Positions 8,787 through 16,988 of a DNA stretch of 64,000 nt are shown one piece after another (position 1 is the stretch's first letter; every line of letters starts with the position of its first letter). This stretch comes from DATAES01 sp036493595 (GTDB lineage Bacteria > Actinomycetota > Acidimicrobiia > Acidimicrobiales > JACDCH01), in assembly GCA_036493595.1 (NCBI GenBank), contig DASXPN010000008.1:62001-126000 (forward strand), written 5' to 3'. Position numbers and translations under genes: made by a program. The notes below the pieces were generated by a model that was given only the letters and a program-made list of their open reading frames with translations, was not told the origin of the DNA and did no database searches.

Positions 8787-9407
8787 CTACCGCCGCACCA
8801 GCGCCAGCCGTTGCAGCGCGTGCTTGAGCAGCAGCGCGGCGTCGCCGTCGTCGGGTAGGTCAGCCAGCGCGTCGCGAACCTCGTCCGGGGCGTAGCCGAG
8901 GCCGGCAAGCGCTTCGCGCACGTCGGCTCGGGCCGAGCGCGCCATCGACGTCGCATCGCTGCCTTCGCCTGACACGATCGCGACCGCGGTCAGGTCGACT
9001 TCCGCGACGGTCAGCCGCGACTTCAACTCGACGAGTAGCCGCGCCGCGGTCTTCTTGCCGACCCCGGGCACGAGGCACAGCGACGCAATGTCGTCGTCCA
9101 TCAGCGTTCGATGCAAGGACTCGGGACTGTGCACCGACAAGATGGCCAGCGCGAGCGCAGGACCCACGCCGTGTGCGCCGAGCAACGCTTCGAAGCAGCG
9201 ACGCTCCCCCACGGCCGCGAACCCGTACAGCGTCTGCGCATCTTCGCGGACGTGATGGTGGACGTACACGAGGACCTCGTCGCCGATGTCACCGAGCGCG
9301 ACGACTGTCGCGGGCGCAACCGTGACGCGATAGCCGAGGCCGTTGACCTCGACCAGCACCTCGGTCTCGGCTCGATCGAGCAACCGTCCCCGCAGCGAGC
9401 CGATCAT
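8787..9407 (-). CDS. ruvA: Holliday junction-binding protein RuvA
   Basis: A 206-residue protein that tetramerises on four-way junctions and loads RuvB. It begins MIGSLRGRL, typical of the family. It has the helix-hairpin-helix segments HGVGPALALAIL and VPGVGKKTAARLLVELK in domain II, and the C-terminal UBA-like domain III that contacts RuvB (ALAGLGYAPDEVRDAL). The ATG overlaps the ruvC stop by four bases (ATGA), so translation is coupled. Confidence 0.96.
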   Translation of the reverse strand: MIGSLRGRLLDRAETEVLVEVNGLGYRVTVAPATVVALGDIGDEVLVYVHHHVREDAQTLYGFAAVGERRCFEALLGAHGVGPALALAILSVHSPESLHRTLMDDDIASLCLVPGVGKKTAARLLVELKSRLTVAEVDLTAVAIVSGEGSDATSMARSARADVREALAGLGYAPDEVRDALADLPDDGDAALLLKHALQRLALVRR

Positions 9408-9901
9408 CGGGCAGCCACCCGGCGCCGCGTCGGTTCGTGCGCGAGATGGCAGAGCGCGAGCGCGACCGCATCCGCGGCATCGACCGGGCGCAACGGCTGG
9501 TCGATGCCGAGCAGTCGTTGCACCATGCGTTCGACCTCGTCCTTTCCCGCGCCACCCCACCCCGCGACGGCTTGCTTGACCTCGTTCGGACCGTACTGCG
9601 CGACCTCACAGCCGCGGTTGACCGCCTCTGCCATGACGACGCCGCTCGCCTGGCCCACGGACATCGCCGTGCGCACGTTGTTCTGGAAGAAGACGCGCTC
9701 GACCGCGACCACGGCGGGTTTCGCTTGCTCGAGCAACGCTCGTATCTCGCGTTGGAGCTCGGCCAGGCGCTCGGGCAACGGTGCTGACGCGGGCGTGGTG
9801 ATGACGCCGGCGGACACCGCGCGCGCTCGACCGCCGGGCGCCGACTCGAGCACGCCGTAGCCGCAGCGCGACAACCCCGGGTCGATGCCCAGCACGAACA
9901 C
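9404..9901 (-). CDS. ruvC: Crossover junction endodeoxyribonuclease RuvC
   Basis: A 165-residue resolvase. The acidic active site is visible: LGIDPG near the start, VAVERVFFQNN with the catalytic Glu, and the C-terminal VDAADAVALALCH with two Asp. Length matches the family. I placed the start at GTG 9899-9901; a second in-frame GTG two codons on is equally possible. The longer frame upstream has no homology and runs into the divergent ABC transporter region. Confidence 0.95.
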   Translation of the reverse strand: MFVLGIDPGLSRCGYGVLESAPGGRARAVSAGVITTPASAPLPERLAELQREIRALLEQAKPAVVAVERVFFQNNVRTAMSVGQASGVVMAEAVNRGCEVAQYGPNEVKQAVAGWGGAGKDEVERMVQRLLGIDQPLRPVDAADAVALALCHLAHEPTRRRVAAR

Positions 9902-10025
9902 GCGTACGACCGTAGCCGTTGCTCGCAGAGCGGGCGCGGACCCTGCCGCTACAGCCGCAACCGCTCCGGCCGATAGTGACACGGTGACGATCACGGTGGA
10001 TGCCACGCGCCCCGACCCGGTGAAG

Positions 10026-11075
10026 ATGCCGTCAGCGGCGATCGAGCTACGACGCGTGAGCCGCTCCTTCGGGGAGAACCCGGCCCTGCACGATCTCGAT
10101 CTGGAGGCGCCGGCGGCGAGGATCACGGTGCTGCTCGGGCCCAACGGGGCGGGCAAGACGACCGCCATCCGCACGATCACCGGCGCGCTCGAACCCCATG
10201 CCGGCACCGTGCGCGTCTTCGGCCTCGACCCGAGCGTCGACGGTGACGAGGTGCGCCGTCGGTGCGGGGTGGTGTCCGCCAAGCCCTCCCTCTACGACCT
10301 CCTCACCGGCTACGACAACCTGGCTTACGCGGCGGAGTTGTACGGCCTCGGCCGTGGGAGCGCGGTCGAAGCCGTCATCCGCTCGTCGGCGGCTCGGTTC
10401 GGGATCGAGCACGCGCTCGACCAGAAAGCCGGTGGCTATTCGACCGGGATGAAGACGCGCCTCGCGCTGGCGCGGTCGGTGCTGCATGGCCCCGAGTTGT
10501 TGTTGTTCGACGAGCCGACGTCCGGCCTCGATCCCGAGTCGTCACTCGCAGTGCTCGAGATGATCCGCGAGATGACCGCGACCGGGGCGACAGTCGTCAT
10601 GTGCACGCACCTGTTGCTCGAAGCCGAAGGTCTCGCGGACCAGGTCGTCGTGCTCGAGGACGGGCACGCGCTCGTGGCGGGCACGCCCGGCGAGCTGACC
10701 GCTCGTTACTGGCCCGGCGCGGTCGTGCGGCTCGACGCCGAACAGCCGGCGCTGCTCGACCGCCTGGCGAGTCAACCGGGCGTTCTCACCTACGAGCGGG
10801 TCGACGGGTCGGCCGCGACCGTGCAACTCGACGACATGTCGCGCGTTCCCGATCTCGTGCACGTACTCGCGCTCGACGGCGTTCGTGTGACTCGTGTCGA
10901 GCCGCACACACCGACGCTCGAGGATCTCTACTTCGCCGTACGGGGGCGTAGCCGTCCCGAACCGGGGTCCGTGCCGCGGGACAGCACACCGATCAATAGC
11001 GGCCGCCTCCAGAGCGGCAACCGCGTCGGCCGTCGCTTCAGAGATCCGTTCTCGGCCTCACCGGAGGGACGATGA
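10026..11075 (+). CDS. ABC-2 type exporter, ATP-binding subunit
   Basis: A 349-residue ABC ATPase. Walker A is GPNGAGKTT, the signature is the variant YSTGMKTRLALARS, Walker B is LLLFDEPTSGLDP, and the H-loop is CTHLLLEAE. The CcmA/DrrA-like architecture, with a C-terminal accessory domain, is typical of drug, lipid or antibiotic export. The start is uncertain between GTG 10020 and ATG 10026; homology begins at AIELRRVSRSFG. The stop overlaps the permease start by four bases. The marR-type gene converges on this pair and could regulate it, but nothing in the sequence proves this. Confidence 0.88.
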   Translation: MPSAAIELRRVSRSFGENPALHDLDLEAPAARITVLLGPNGAGKTTAIRTITGALEPHAGTVRVFGLDPSVDGDEVRRRCGVVSAKPSLYDLLTGYDNLAYAAELYGLGRGSAVEAVIRSSAARFGIEHALDQKAGGYSTGMKTRLALARSVLHGPELLLFDEPTSGLDPESSLAVLEMIREMTATGATVVMCTHLLLEAEGLADQVVVLEDGHALVAGTPGELTARYWPGAVVRLDAEQPALLDRLASQPGVLTYERVDGSAATVQLDDMSRVPDLVHVLALDGVRVTRVEPHTPTLEDLYFAVRGRSRPEPGSVPRDSTPINSGRLQSGNRVGRRFRDPFSASPEGR

Positions 11076-11938
11076 CCAGCATCGCGATACCCGGACGCGA
11101 GCGCCGCCGGCCGATCAACTGGCGGGCGGTCCGCACGGTGGCACGTACCGATCTTCGCCAGCTCATCCAGGCGCGTGACTTCTGGGTGCCGATGATCGCG
11201 CTCGGCGCCATCTTCTTCTTCGTCATCCCGACGATCCTGTTGCTCGTCATCACGCGCGTGAGCGACGTGCACATCGTCCAGCAGCTGTCGACGACACTCG
11301 AGGTGCTGCCGCAGCAGGCGCAGAAGGCGATCCGCGGTGACACCGGCCAAGCGCGGGCCGCGTACGCGATGGCCGTGTTCCTGTTCGCCCCCGTCGCGGT
11401 CGTCGTACCGCTGACGATCTCAACCGCGGTCGGCGCGGCAACGATCGTCGGTGAGCGCGAGCGCGGCACCGGCGAGTTCCTCGCCCACTCGCCTGCCGGC
11501 GTTCGTGAGATCTACCTCGGCAAGCTCGTCGCCAGCCTGGCCCCCGGTTACGTCACGACGATCACGGGCTTCGGCCTCTACGCCTTGATCGTGAACCTCA
11601 TCGTCGGACCGCAGGTCGGCGGATGGTTCTTCCCCACGCCGCAGTGGTGGATCCTGATGCTCTGGGTGGTGCCGCCGTTCCTCGCACTCACACTGTCACT
11701 CGTCCTGCGGCTGTCGGCGCGGGTGAAGTCGACGGCGGCCGCACAGCAGGCCTCGGGACTCGTCAGCCTGCCGCTCATCATGGTCGCCTACAGCCAGTCG
11801 ACCGGTGCGCTGTTCGGGGCCGGGAGCGTCTCGTGGATCATCGGCGCCGTCGCATGGGTCGCGGCCTTCATCGGACTGCACCGCGGCATGCGGGCGGTCA
11901 CACGCGCGCGCCTGCTCGGCGTGGCCGACGAGCGCTGA
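11072..11938 (+). CDS. ABC-2 type exporter, permease subunit
   Basis: A 288-residue membrane protein with about six hydrophobic segments. After a basic N-terminus comes a helix (about 43-65), then an outer loop, then the conserved GERERGTGEFLAHSPAGVREIYLGK coupling region of ABC-2 permeases, then four more helices. It pairs with the ATPase just upstream (ATGA overlap at 11072-11075) as one exporter. The substrate cannot be told from sequence. Confidence 0.82.
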   Translation: MTSIAIPGRERRRPINWRAVRTVARTDLRQLIQARDFWVPMIALGAIFFFVIPTILLLVITRVSDVHIVQQLSTTLEVLPQQAQKAIRGDTGQARAAYAMAVFLFAPVAVVVPLTISTAVGAATIVGERERGTGEFLAHSPAGVREIYLGKLVASLAPGYVTTITGFGLYALIVNLIVGPQVGGWFFPTPQWWILMLWVVPPFLALTLSLVLRLSARVKSTAAAQQASGLVSLPLIMVAYSQSTGALFGAGSVSWIIGAVAWVAAFIGLHRGMRAVTRARLLGVADER

Positions 11939-11963
11939 CGCGCTCGCGCAGCTTCACCCAGCT

Positions 11964-12413
11964 TCACTCCGCGGCCAGCGCGGCATTGAGCCGCTCGAGC
12001 AGCCGCCCGAGCGTGGCGCGGTCCTTCGCGCTCCAGCCCGCGAGGCCGTGCGCCACGCGTGAGGCGCGCAGCTTGCGGGCGGCGTTGAGCTGCTTGCGTC
12101 CGCGGGACGTGACCCGCAACTGCGCGGCTCGAACGCCATCCGCACCCGCGACCCGCTCGACGAGCTGGTCACGCTCCAGCGCACCGACCTGGCGATTGAC
12201 CGTCGATTGGTCGAGTTGCAGCGTGGCGCCGAGCGAGCCGAGGGTGGGTGCCGGGTCGGTGTCGATGTGATCGAGCAGCAGGTAGGCGGACCGATCCAGT
12301 GTCGTCCCGTCCGGCAAGGTCATCACCCGCCTGAGCTTGTCGACCCTGCGGGCCAGCATGGCCAGCTCCCGCTCGATCATCCGTGACAGGTCGACGTCAT
12401 CGCTTGGCCCCAT
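11964..12413 (-). CDS. MarR-family transcriptional regulator
   Basis: A 149-residue winged-helix repressor. The helix-turn-helix is in LGSLGATLQLDQSTVNRQVG and the wing follows (VERVAGADGVRAAQLRVTSRG). Flanking helices at both ends form the dimer interface. I chose ATG 12413 rather than the in-frame ATG at 12440 because a perfect palindrome (12428-12444), probably its operator, covers the longer start. It converges with the ABC exporter genes. Family members often sense small phenolic or drug-like compounds; the ligand here is unknown. Confidence 0.85.
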   Translation of the reverse strand: MGPSDDVDLSRMIERELAMLARRVDKLRRVMTLPDGTTLDRSAYLLLDHIDTDPAPTLGSLGATLQLDQSTVNRQVGALERDQLVERVAGADGVRAAQLRVTSRGRKQLNAARKLRASRVAHGLAGWSAKDRATLGRLLERLNAALAAE

Positions 12414-12427
12414 CTTTACAAGCCTAT

Positions 12428-12444
12428 ATGTATGGTGCATACAT
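12428..12444. promoter_or_regulatory. Palindromic putative MarR operator
   Basis: A perfect inverted repeat, ATGTATG-GTG-CATACAT: seven-base arms around a three-base spacer. It ends 14 bases before the chosen marR start. An AT-rich stretch overlapping it could be the -10 region. Size and symmetry fit a MarR-type dimer site, so negative autoregulation is likely. The AT-rich arms stand out in a very GC-rich background. Confidence 0.6.
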
Positions 12445-12483
12445 CCGGCTCGGATGAAGTCGTCCCCCTCGCCCCGGACGGGG

Positions 12484-12531
12484 TTTTGTCCCGTTGGCGT
12501 ACGCAGTGATGTGCACGCCGACGGGACAAAA
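12484..12531 (-). terminator. Long hairpin after yebC, possible terminator
   Basis: Arms at 12484-12500 and 12515-12531 are 17 bases each and complementary except for one G-U-type mismatch, around a 14-base loop. The stem starts 17 bases after the yebC stop on the minus strand. There is no T-run after the stem in either direction, so it is not a textbook intrinsic terminator. It could instead be a 3' stabilising structure or a protein site. Confidence 0.4.
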
Positions 12532-12548
12532 TGGTGGGGAAAGACCGT

Positions 12549-13298
12549 TCAGGCCAAGGTGCTGGCGAGGATCTCGTCGGGGATGTCGAAGTTGGCGTGC
12601 ACGTTCTGCACGTCGTCGTGCTCGTCGAGCGCGTCGATCAGGCGCAGGACCTTCTTCGCGCCCTCCGGGTCGGTCAGCTCGATCGTCGTCTGCGGCACCA
12701 TCGTGAGGTCGGCCGAGTCGACGGCCATACCCGCGTCCTCGATGGCCGACCGCACCTTGTGCAGGTCCGTGGGCGAGCTCGTCACGCGCCAAAGCTCGCC
12801 GTCGTCGGCGATGTCCTCCGCACCCGCGTCGAGCGCGGCGAGCATGAGATCGTCCTCCTCGACGTTGCGATCGACGAGCACCTGGCCCTTGCGGTCGAAC
12901 TGCCACGCCACCGCACCCGGCTCGGCGATCGATCCGCCGTTCCGGCTGAACAGGCTGCGAACGTCCGAGCCCGTGCGGTTGCGATTGTCGGTGAGCACCT
13001 CGACGAGAACGGCGACACCTCCCGGCGCATACCCCTCGTACGTGATCTGCTCGTAGGTGACGCCGTCGAGCTCGCCCGTGCCTCGCTTGATGGCGCGCTC
13101 GATGGTGTCCATGGGGATCGACGCATCCCGCGCCTTCTGGAACATCGTGCGCAGCGTCGGGTTCGCATCCGGATCTCCGCCCCCTTCGCGCGCCGCGACC
13201 TCGACTTGCCGCAAGACCTTCGCGAACAGCTTGCCGCGCGCCTTGTCCTTGGCACCCTTCTGGTGCTTGATCGTCGCCCACTTCGAGTGTCCCGACAT
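12549..13298 (-). CDS. yebC: YebC/PmpR-family protein
   Basis: A 249-residue protein of the YebC family, whose members act as transcription regulators or, for some, as ribosome-associated factors that ease translation of difficult motifs. The N-terminus MSGHSKWATIKHQK is diagnostic, followed by NPTLRTMFQKARDASIPMDT and YEGYAPGGVAVLVEVLTDNR. The ATG lies two bases after the pdxT stop and has a GGAAGGGG ribosome-binding site. This pdxT-yebC linkage is also known in mycobacteria. Confidence 0.95.
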   Translation of the reverse strand: MSGHSKWATIKHQKGAKDKARGKLFAKVLRQVEVAAREGGGDPDANPTLRTMFQKARDASIPMDTIERAIKRGTGELDGVTYEQITYEGYAPGGVAVLVEVLTDNRNRTGSDVRSLFSRNGGSIAEPGAVAWQFDRKGQVLVDRNVEEDDLMLAALDAGAEDIADDGELWRVTSSPTDLHKVRSAIEDAGMAVDSADLTMVPQTTIELTDPEGAKKVLRLIDALDEHDDVQNVHANFDIPDEILASTLA

Positions 13299-13300
13299 GA

Positions 13301-13870
13301 TCAGACCCCTTCCAGGAACAGACGGTGGATGCGGTCGTCGTCGGACAGCTCCGGGTGGAACGCCGCCGCGACCAGTCGACCTTGCCGCACGAGCACGGGC
13401 TTGCCTTCGAGAGAGGCCAGCACCTCGACACCGTCGCCGGCGCGCTCCACGACGGGGGCGCGGATGAACACGGCGTGGAACGGCGCGCCGTCGAACTCCG
13501 ACACGGACAGGTCGGACTCGAAACTGTCGACCTGGCGCCCGAACCCATTGCGGCGGACGTCGATGTCGAGGACGCCAAAGCTCCGTTGATCGGCGCGCCC
13601 ATCGAGCACACCGGTGGCAAGCAGGATCATGCCGGCGCACGTACCGAGGACCGCCAGCCCGCCGGCGAGTCGCTCGGCCAGCGGGTCGCGCAGGTCGGAC
13701 GAATCGAGCAGCAGCGACATCGTGGTCGACTCGCCGCCGGGCATCACCAGCGCGTCGACGCCGTCGAGCTCAGCCGGAGTGCGAACCTCGCGTGCTTCTG
13801 CTCCGAGGCCGCGCAGCATCGTGGCGTGAGTCGCGAATGCACCCTGGAGCGCCAGGACGCCGATCTTCAC
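13301..13870 (-). CDS. pdxT: Pyridoxal 5'-phosphate synthase glutaminase subunit PdxT
   Basis: A 189-residue glutaminase that feeds ammonia to PdxS for vitamin B6 synthesis. The start KIGVLALQGAF is typical, the oxyanion strand is MPGGESTTM, the nucleophile Cys is in GTCAGMILLA and the His/Glu pair in AFHPELSDD. The start is GTG at 13868-13870. Its partner pdxS lies 2.2 kb away at 16086, separated by two plus-strand genes, so the two subunits are not in one transcript here. Confidence 0.95.
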   Translation of the reverse strand: MKIGVLALQGAFATHATMLRGLGAEAREVRTPAELDGVDALVMPGGESTTMSLLLDSSDLRDPLAERLAGGLAVLGTCAGMILLATGVLDGRADQRSFGVLDIDVRRNGFGRQVDSFESDLSVSEFDGAPFHAVFIRAPVVERAGDGVEVLASLEGKPVLVRQGRLVAAAFHPELSDDDRIHRLFLEGV

Positions 13871-13939
13871 CTGGAGGCCTCGAACGCATCGGCGCCCGAG
13901 TGTAGGCGGACGATGCGCCAGCGAGGCAGGCTGGCGGGC

Positions 13940-14785
13940 ATGCACGACGGTCTGGCCACACGTCTCGAGTTGTTGACGGGCATCGAACCCGGGCCGCAGG
14001 TCGTCGCCGATGCACTCGCCGCGCAACGACAGCGGCTGCTCGCGCTGTTGCGCACCCTCGACGACCAGCAGTGGCAGACGACGAGTCGCTGTACCGAATG
14101 GACCGTGCACGAAACCGTGCGCCACCTCGTCGACGTGCTGCACCTCAGCACCGCGAAGTACCGCCACGAGCCCGCGGTGTTCGAGTTCGAGGTGCCGCTC
14201 GATCCCCGCACCGAACCGCGGCGGTGGCTCGAACGCTCTGCGGGACAGTCGAGCAACGAGACGGTCGCCGCCTTCGAATCCGCGGCCGCGGCGGAACACG
14301 TTGCGTTCGCACGACTCGGGTCCGAAGGCGGCGACGAGCAGTTGATGGGTGCGTACGGGCCGCTGCACTGGAGCGTCCTCGGTGCGCACGTGTTCTGGGA
14401 CGGGTGGCTGCACGAGCGCGACATCGTCGTTCCACTCGGCCTCCCCCACGAGTCGACCATCGCCGAGGATCGGCTCGCCGCGCTGTACGGGCTCGCGATT
14501 GCGTCACTCATGTCGACATTCATGGGGGTGCCGCTCGCCATGACGATCGAGTTGACCGGCGCGGCATGCGCGCTCTACGAGATCGATGCGAAGGATCCGT
14601 CCGCGACGATCGTGCGTGTCGCGACCGATGCCCGGGAGGCCGACCTGCGCGCTGACCTACGCGCGGCAGTCGACTTCTTCGCGGGCCGGGGTGATCCGAG
14701 CGATCTCGAGACGATCGTCGACGGGCGAACCGACGTGGCCGAGCCGCTGACACGGCTGCGCACCGTCATGGTGCCCGCCAGCTGA
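13940..14785 (+). CDS. DinB/MDMPI-like (maleylpyruvate isomerase N-terminal-type) protein
   Basis: A 281-residue protein. Residues about 20-170 fit the mycothiol-dependent maleylpyruvate isomerase-like four-helix domain: a DDQQWQTTSRCTEWTVHETV segment, then RHLVDVLHL. A C-terminal domain follows. Members act in metal- and mycothiol-dependent reactions, but most are uncharacterised. The ATG at 13940 follows the divergent pdxT gene by 69 bases. It is followed by the glycosyltransferase gene after two bases, so they form one unit. The substrate is unknown. Confidence 0.7.
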   Translation: MHDGLATRLELLTGIEPGPQVVADALAAQRQRLLALLRTLDDQQWQTTSRCTEWTVHETVRHLVDVLHLSTAKYRHEPAVFEFEVPLDPRTEPRRWLERSAGQSSNETVAAFESAAAAEHVAFARLGSEGGDEQLMGAYGPLHWSVLGAHVFWDGWLHERDIVVPLGLPHESTIAEDRLAALYGLAIASLMSTFMGVPLAMTIELTGAACALYEIDAKDPSATIVRVATDAREADLRADLRAAVDFFAGRGDPSDLETIVDGRTDVAEPLTRLRTVMVPAS

Positions 14786-14787
14786 GC

Positions 14788-16134
14788 GTGGCCGCATCCA
14801 CACCCCGACAACCGCGTTCGGCGCGCACCCGCTTCCTCCTCGGGATCACGGCGGTGGCGTTCATCGCGTTCGCCGGTCGCGCCGCGTACGTGATGCTCGA
14901 GACGCGCCATCAGCAGTTCCCCGGCTCACCCGACGCGTCGGGCCCGCGCCGGTCGCTCGACGAAGCTTGGTACACGACCGCGGCGCGCAACCTCGCCGAG
15001 GGCAACGGCGTGAAGATCTCCTACGGCGGAGGCCCGGCCGTCGACGACGCGCAACATCCACCGTTCACCGCCATAGCTCTCGCACCGACCGCGTTCTTCT
15101 TCGACGGTGACACGCCCCTGCGCCTCACGGTCGCGCTGTTCGGCGGTGTCACCGTCTTCGTGATCGGCCTCGCCGCCGCCGAGGTCGCCGGCCATCGAGC
15201 CGGTGTCATCGCGGCAGTGATCGCCGCCGTGTATCCGAACCTCTGGATGAACGACGGGCTCGTGATGTCCGAGACGTTCGCCGCGCTCCTCACGGCCTCC
15301 ACCGTTCTCTTCGCCTACCGGTTCGCGCGACGCCGTTCGGCCTTCGACGCCATTGCCGCCGGCGTCGCGGCCGGGCTCGCGATGCTGACCCGCAGCGAGC
15401 TGGTGTTGTTCGTCCCGCTCCTCGTGGTGCCGGCCATCCTGCGCGCCGGCCTCGAGTGGAAGCGCGCGCTCCGAGTGGCGGCCGCGTCGGTGCTGGCGTC
15501 AGCGATCGTCGTGGCCCCCTGGATCATCTACAACCACACACGGTTCACGAAGCCCGTGTATCTGTCGTATGCGGACGGCGACGTGCTCACCGGTGCCAAC
15601 TGCGATCCGACGTACTACGGCCCGCTGATCGGCTTCGTCGACAACTTCTGCACGATCCCGAATCCCACGGGCGACCTCTCCGTCGACGTGAGCGCCAAGC
15701 GCACCCAAGCGTTCGACTACATGCGTGGACATCTCAGCCGCCTTCCGATCGTGGTGGCGGCGCGGGTCGGGCGGGTGTGGGGCGCGTACCGGCCGGTGCA
15801 GATGGCACGCATCGCCGAATCGGAGGGGCGTCCCGAGTGGGCGTCGATGCTCGGTTGGCTCATGTCGTGGCCGCTCATCGCGCTCGCGATCGCGGGCTGC
15901 GTCTCGCTGCGCCGGCGCGGCGTGCAGCTGCTCCCGCTCCTCGCGCCTGCCATCGTCGCCACGCTGAACGCGGCGGCGTTCTTCGGCTTCGTGCGCCACC
16001 GCATCCCTGCCGAAGTGTCGATCGTGGTGCTGGCCGCGGTCGCCCTCGACGCGTGGATGCGAGCTCGTGCTCGAACGAGGCCCGGCTACCAGCCCCGATC
16101 GGCCAGCTTGACGTCGAGCTCGCCGATCTCCTGA
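14788..16134 (+). CDS. Glycosyltransferase family 39-like integral membrane protein
   Basis: A 448-residue polytopic protein with about ten hydrophobic helices. The first outer loop holds a DEAWYTTAARNLAEGNG motif, the position where ArnT/PMT-type enzymes carry their acidic catalytic residues. These enzymes transfer sugars from polyprenyl-phosphate donors to lipids or proteins outside the membrane. The GTG start is two bases after the upstream gene's stop. The 3' end overlaps the opposite-strand pdxS gene by 49 bases. Donor and acceptor are not known. Confidence 0.75.
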   Translation: MAASTPRQPRSARTRFLLGITAVAFIAFAGRAAYVMLETRHQQFPGSPDASGPRRSLDEAWYTTAARNLAEGNGVKISYGGGPAVDDAQHPPFTAIALAPTAFFFDGDTPLRLTVALFGGVTVFVIGLAAAEVAGHRAGVIAAVIAAVYPNLWMNDGLVMSETFAALLTASTVLFAYRFARRRSAFDAIAAGVAAGLAMLTRSELVLFVPLLVVPAILRAGLEWKRALRVAAASVLASAIVVAPWIIYNHTRFTKPVYLSYADGDVLTGANCDPTYYGPLIGFVDNFCTIPNPTGDLSVDVSAKRTQAFDYMRGHLSRLPIVVAARVGRVWGAYRPVQMARIAESEGRPEWASMLGWLMSWPLIALAIAGCVSLRRRGVQLLPLLAPAIVATLNAAAFFGFVRHRIPAEVSIVVLAAVALDAWMRARARTRPGYQPRSASLTSSSPIS

Positions 16135-16970
16135 CCCTTCATCGGTTCCCCGAGGCCACGGCTGACCTTGGCGAGTATCTCCGGGTCGCGGAAGTGCGTC
16201 GTCGCCTCGACGATGGCCTTCGCCCGCGCCGGCGGATTGTCCGACTTGAAGATGCCGGATCCGACGAACACGGCCTGCGCACCGAGTTGCATCACCAGCG
16301 ACGCGTCGGCCGGAGTGGCGATACCGCCGGCGCAGAACAGCGGCACGGGCAGCGTGCCGGTCTCCGCGATCTCCTGCACGAGACCGACGGGCGCTTGCAG
16401 TTGCTTGGCCCAGTTGTAGACCTCGGCCGAGTCGGCCTGCGTGATCTTGCGTAGGTCACCGAGGATCGAACGCAGATGGCGCACGGCTTCGACGATGTTG
16501 CCGGTGCCGGCCTCGCCCTTCGAACGGATCATCGCCGCACCTTCGCTGATGCGCCGCAATGCCTCGCCGAGGTTGGTGGCTCCGCACACGAACGGCACCG
16601 TGAACCGCCACTTGTCGATGTGGTGCGCCTCGTCGGCCGGCGTCAACACCTCTGACTCGTCGACGTAGTCGACACCGAGGGCCTCGAGGATCTGTGCCTC
16701 GGCGAAGTGACCGATGCGCGCCTTGGCCATGACCGGGATGGTGGTCTGTGCCTTGATGCCTTCGATCATCTCCGGATCGCTCATGCGGGCCACGCCACCG
16801 TCACGACGGATGTCGGCCGGCACTCGCTCCAGCGCCATCACCGCGGTCGCGCCGGCGTCCTCGGCGATCTTTGCTTGGTCGGGCGTGACGACGTCCATGA
16901 TGACGCCGCCCTTCAACATCTCGGCGAGTCCTCGCTTGACGCGGAACGTCCCGGTCTCGTGCGCACTCAT
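16086..16970 (-). CDS. pdxS: Pyridoxal 5'-phosphate synthase lyase subunit PdxS
   Basis: A 294-residue TIM-barrel enzyme that builds PLP from ribose 5-phosphate, glyceraldehyde 3-phosphate and ammonia. It shows GGVIMDVVTPDQAKIAEDAG with the catalytic Asp, VMAKARIGHFAEAQ with the first Schiff-base Lys, and MIRSKGEAGTGN with the second. It ends the lemA-htpX-DUF3048-pdxS run, 18 bases after the DUF3048 stop. Confidence 0.97.
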   Translation of the reverse strand: MSAHETGTFRVKRGLAEMLKGGVIMDVVTPDQAKIAEDAGATAVMALERVPADIRRDGGVARMSDPEMIEGIKAQTTIPVMAKARIGHFAEAQILEALGVDYVDESEVLTPADEAHHIDKWRFTVPFVCGATNLGEALRRISEGAAMIRSKGEAGTGNIVEAVRHLRSILGDLRKITQADSAEVYNWAKQLQAPVGLVQEIAETGTLPVPLFCAGGIATPADASLVMQLGAQAVFVGSGIFKSDNPPARAKAIVEATTHFRDPEILAKVSRGLGEPMKGQEIGELDVKLADRGW

Positions 16971-16988
16971 CGAACCAGAGTCTACGGG

